Made by a program: the position numbers and the translations under genes. The notes beneath the pieces are model-generated. The model ran no database searches and was not told the DNA's origin. It saw only the letters and a list, made by a program, of their open reading frames with translations. Positions 13,341 to 15,162 of a DNA stretch of 15,162 nucleotides are shown here, piece after piece (the stretch's first letter is position 1; the number at the start of each line of letters is the position of its first letter). Source of the stretch: SIG622 sp045652245. Its GTDB lineage: Bacteria; Bacillota; Clostridia; Oscillospirales; CAG-382. Location: positions 1 to 15,162 of the forward strand of contig JAZRTY010000036.1 in assembly GCA_045652245.1 (NCBI GenBank), given 5' to 3'.

Positions 13341-14266
13341 TGTTTTTGTTCTCCTTTCTCGTGCTCTCTGTAAAATGCCAAAGCCTTAAGAATGTATTCC
13401 TCGGTTTCTTTAGGGGAGATGATACTTCGGGGGATATACTTTCTCAAAGACTCGGCTTTGAATGTAATCTTTTCTGCTTGATTCGGTTTTCTCTCGCACA
13501 TAATTTCAAGGATTTTATCTGCATCAAGTTTGCCGTCCTTTGAAAACTGCTTCATTTTAAGTGCCTGTGCAAGAGATGGGGTTGCTTCCTCACATTTTAT
13601 AGTATCGAGAAGAAGCTCTTGTTCTGCTCCCGAGAGATACGATAGTTCCACAGCAGGACGAAATCCTATTTTATCTTCGTCTACCATATCGAGCAGGGCG
13701 GTTATAAGGTTGGTTAGGCGAATATATCGCTGAATTTGTGCTCGGCTATTACCACTCATCTCAGCAAGCTTTTCATCGCTTCTCAACTTTGTCTCCAATG
13801 GAGACGAAGTTATATCGGTGCGTTTTCCTTGCCGCTTTAATGCATCCATTCTCATCTTGTATGAAAAGGCAAGCTCGCTTGGAAGAAGCTTTGTGCGCTG
13901 AAAGTTTGATTCCACCATCATAACAACAGCTTCATCATAGCCGATATCAAGAATTACGGATTTAAGAGTATCAATCTCGGCAAGCTCACAAGCCTTTCTT
14001 CGTCTGTGTCCAGCCACAATCTCATATCTGCCATCTGCTTTCTTTCGAAGTATGGCGGGTTCAATAACTCCGTTTTCCTTGATACTCTCGACAAGCTTGT
14101 ACATATCCTCATCAATCCGAACCTTAAACGGATGATTTGGTGCATCGTCGATTTCCGAGAGAGGTATGCCCATTATCTTCGGGCGTTTTGATTCGTTACG
14201 GCTTGACTCACTTGAAAACAGTTCGTTATATCCCGTAAGCCCTAAATCAATTCTGTTTCCTTTCAA
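13337..14266 (-). CDS. parB: ParB-family partition protein
   Basis: A 309-residue DNA-binding partner of ParA. I chose the TTG at 14264-14266 (MKGNRIDLGL) because GGGAGG is nine bases upstream; a TTG three codons earlier is too close to that site. Either start lies within the end of parA, so the two genes overlap and are translationally coupled. Domains: N-terminal ParB/Srx fold with HPFKVR (45-50), VESIKENGVIEP (59-70) and the GHRRR box (86-90) that in ParB proteins binds and hydrolyses CTP; NFQRTKLLPSE (121-131); a helix-turn-helix at about 167-187 (LAEMSGNSRAQIQRYIRL); and a C-terminal region likely for dimerisation. ParB binds parS sites and stimulates ParA to segregate or stabilise the element. 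No clear parS was identified in the window. The toxin-like gene begins within its stop codon. Confidence 0.92.
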   Translation of the reverse strand: MKGNRIDLGLTGYNELFSSESSRNESKRPKIMGIPLSEIDDAPNHPFKVRIDEDMYKLVESIKENGVIEPAILRKKADGRYEIVAGHRRRKACELAEIDTLKSVILDIGYDEAVVMMVESNFQRTKLLPSELAFSYKMRMDALKRQGKRTDITSSPLETKLRSDEKLAEMSGNSRAQIQRYIRLTNLITALLDMVDEDKIGFRPAVELSYLSGAEQELLLDTIKCEEATPSLAQALKMKQFSKDGKLDADKILEIMCERKPNQAEKITFKAESLRKYIPRSIISPKETEEYILKALAFYREHEKGEQKH

Positions 14267-15047
14267 TTCCTTCAACCTCCCTTGAGAATCTATCGTATGC
14301 TATAGCAACCTTGTTGTGTTGTCCACGTGTAAAAATGCTTTTTCCTTCATTACTGCACTCCTGGACGGTAACTGAAGCGGGAATCTCTGAAAAGAACAAG
14401 TGTAATCCGCTACTGAAAGTCTCGTGCAGTAAATTGTCTATCATCCGTGCGTTCCTTGTTCGTTTATCCACCATTGTGAGAAGAATTCCGTCTATCTTAA
14501 GGTTAGGATTAATGTCCTGCTTTGTTTTGGCTATTGAGTACATCAATAAATCAAGACCTTTGGCAGACAGGTAATTTGCCTGTGTCGGAATGATAACGCT
14601 ATCTGAGGCCGCAAGTGCATTGATTGTCATAAGTCCAAGTGACGGCATACAGTCGATGATTATGTAGTCATAAAGTGGTAGATATTCCTTTAGGCTTTTC
14701 TTAAGTACGAGTTCACGTTCTCTCAGACCTACAAGGCTGATTTCGATACCTGAAAGTTCGATATTGGCAGGAATGAAATCAACACCCTCATCGTGCTTGA
14801 AAGTGAAGAAGTGCGGAACGAAACAGTTTTTCTCGATAGCGTTTTGCATAAGCTTCGAAAGGGTATTCTTTATCGTATCCGGATTCTTGATTCCGAGACT
14901 TATGGTAAGACTTCCTTGGGGATCTGCATCGACAAGCAAAACCTTTTTACCAAGTCTTGCAAGACCGACTCCCAGATTTAATGTTGTAGTTGTTTTTGCA
15001 ACTCCGCCTTTTTGATTTGCTATTGCTATTACTTTTGCTTCACTCAT
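14247..15047 (-). CDS. parA: ParA/Soj-family partition ATPase
   Basis: A 266-residue ATPase; the ATG at 15045-15047 (MSEAKVIAIA) has AGGAGG seven bases upstream. The deviant Walker A motif is KGGVAKTT (13-20) with both lysines, Lys13 and Lys18; the usual second-to-last Gly is Ala, a tolerated change. Walker A' is LLVDADPQG (37-45) and Walker B is IIIDCMPSLG (129-138). ParA cycles on and off the nucleoid and, with ParB, segregates a plasmid or the circular form of an integrative element. An in-frame TTG further upstream (15114-15116) would add 23 residues, but that extension is encoded by a terminator hairpin and is probably leader sequence. The gene heads the overlapping parA-parB-toxin-CpaE-like cluster and is controlled at least partly by the hairpins in its leader. 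Confidence 0.95.
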   Translation of the reverse strand: MSEAKVIAIANQKGGVAKTTTTLNLGVGLARLGKKVLLVDADPQGSLTISLGIKNPDTIKNTLSKLMQNAIEKNCFVPHFFTFKHDEGVDFIPANIELSGIEISLVGLRERELVLKKSLKEYLPLYDYIIIDCMPSLGLMTINALAASDSVIIPTQANYLSAKGLDLLMYSIAKTKQDINPNLKIDGILLTMVDKRTRNARMIDNLLHETFSSGLHLFFSEIPASVTVQECSNEGKSIFTRGQHNKVAIAYDRFSREVEGIERKQN

Positions 15048-15073
15048 AATAAAACCTCCTGAATTTTGGGGAT

Positions 15074-15108
15074 AAAAAAACAGCCACTCGTTATTTTCGA
15101 GTGGCTGT
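15074..15108 (-). terminator. Intrinsic terminator in the parA leader
   Basis: In the minus-strand transcript ACAGCCACTCG pairs perfectly with CGAGTGGCTGT around a seven-base loop (AAAATAA), and the hairpin runs directly into seven T residues. The hairpin ends 20 bases before the parA ribosome site. It is either the end of the gene upstream of the window or an attenuator for the parA operon. Confidence 0.88.
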
Positions 15109-15124
15109 AGAGCCAAGATTTTTC

Positions 15125-15151
15125 AGCCTCCCTACATATGTACTAAAGGCT
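15125..15151 (-). promoter_or_regulatory. Second leader hairpin and palindrome upstream of parA
   Basis: AGCCT and AGGCT arms (15147-15151 and 15125-15129) enclose a nearly concentric ten-base palindrome TACATATGTA (15133-15142). In RNA the arm would cover part of GGGAGG (15127-15132), a ribosome-site-like sequence ten bases before a TTG at 15114-15116. It may be an operator, a regulatory RNA element, or chance. Confidence 0.35.
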
Positions 15152-15162
15152 AAAACCTTATA

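Noticed and set aside
15048..15116. A 23-residue N-terminal extension of ParA
   Set aside because: It is encoded by an intrinsic terminator hairpin and U-tract, and the ATG at 15045-15047 has an ideal ribosome site and begins at the normal position before the Walker A motif. Kept only as a regulatory idea.
15133..15142. TACATATGTA palindrome as a parS site
   Set aside because: It is short and single in the window and does not resemble the known TGTTNCACGTGAAACA-type parS. It may be an operator, but evidence is thin.

Overview
The window is part of a conjugative or integrative mobile element from a low-to-moderate GC Gram-positive bacterium, most likely a gut clostridium (Oscillospiraceae/Lachnospiraceae type). 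The grounds are AGGAGG ribosome sites, a ParA/ParB pair of the kind carried by clostridial transposons, a sortase, SpaA-type Gram-positive surface domains, and type IV secretion-like membrane genes downstream. Every gene I can support is on the minus strand, so transcription runs from high to low coordinates. No rRNA, tRNA, CRISPR array, transposase or attachment site was seen, and no gene-free gap exceeds about 195 bases.

In reading order: (1) a leader with two hairpins, one an intrinsic terminator, ahead of parA; (2) an overlapping cluster parA - parB - solitary HigB/Gp49-like toxin - a CpaE/MinD-like protein with a degenerate nucleotide site; (3) a surface module, in which every product carries a signal peptide: a membrane-anchored exported protein, a sortase, a transglutaminase-like enzyme, and a 2493-residue adhesin; (4) a small VirB2/TrbC-like membrane protein; (5) a DinJ-YafQ toxin-antitoxin cassette with its own strong promoter, bounded by terminator-like hairpins; (6) the start of a TrbL/VirB6-like gene that runs off the window.

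The adhesin fills half the window. It has an N-terminal thioester domain (Cys81 and Gln147), which in known adhesins makes a covalent bond to a target surface. It continues with 21 SpaA/Cna_B domains, each with the Lys, Glu and Asn expected for an intramolecular isopeptide bond, then a DUF11-like domain. It stops right after the sortase-type motif MPKTGY, with no membrane span or charged tail. With sortase, transglutaminase and conjugation genes in the same transcription unit, the simplest reading is a covalently acting adhesin that holds mating cells together or fixes the donor to a host or matrix surface. This is inference.

A second theme is regulatory. parA, the adhesin gene, the VirB2-like gene and the VirB6-like gene each have a strong hairpin ending 12-20 bases before the ribosome site, three of them followed by a U-tract. 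This suggests that transcription through the operon is controlled by termination and antitermination.
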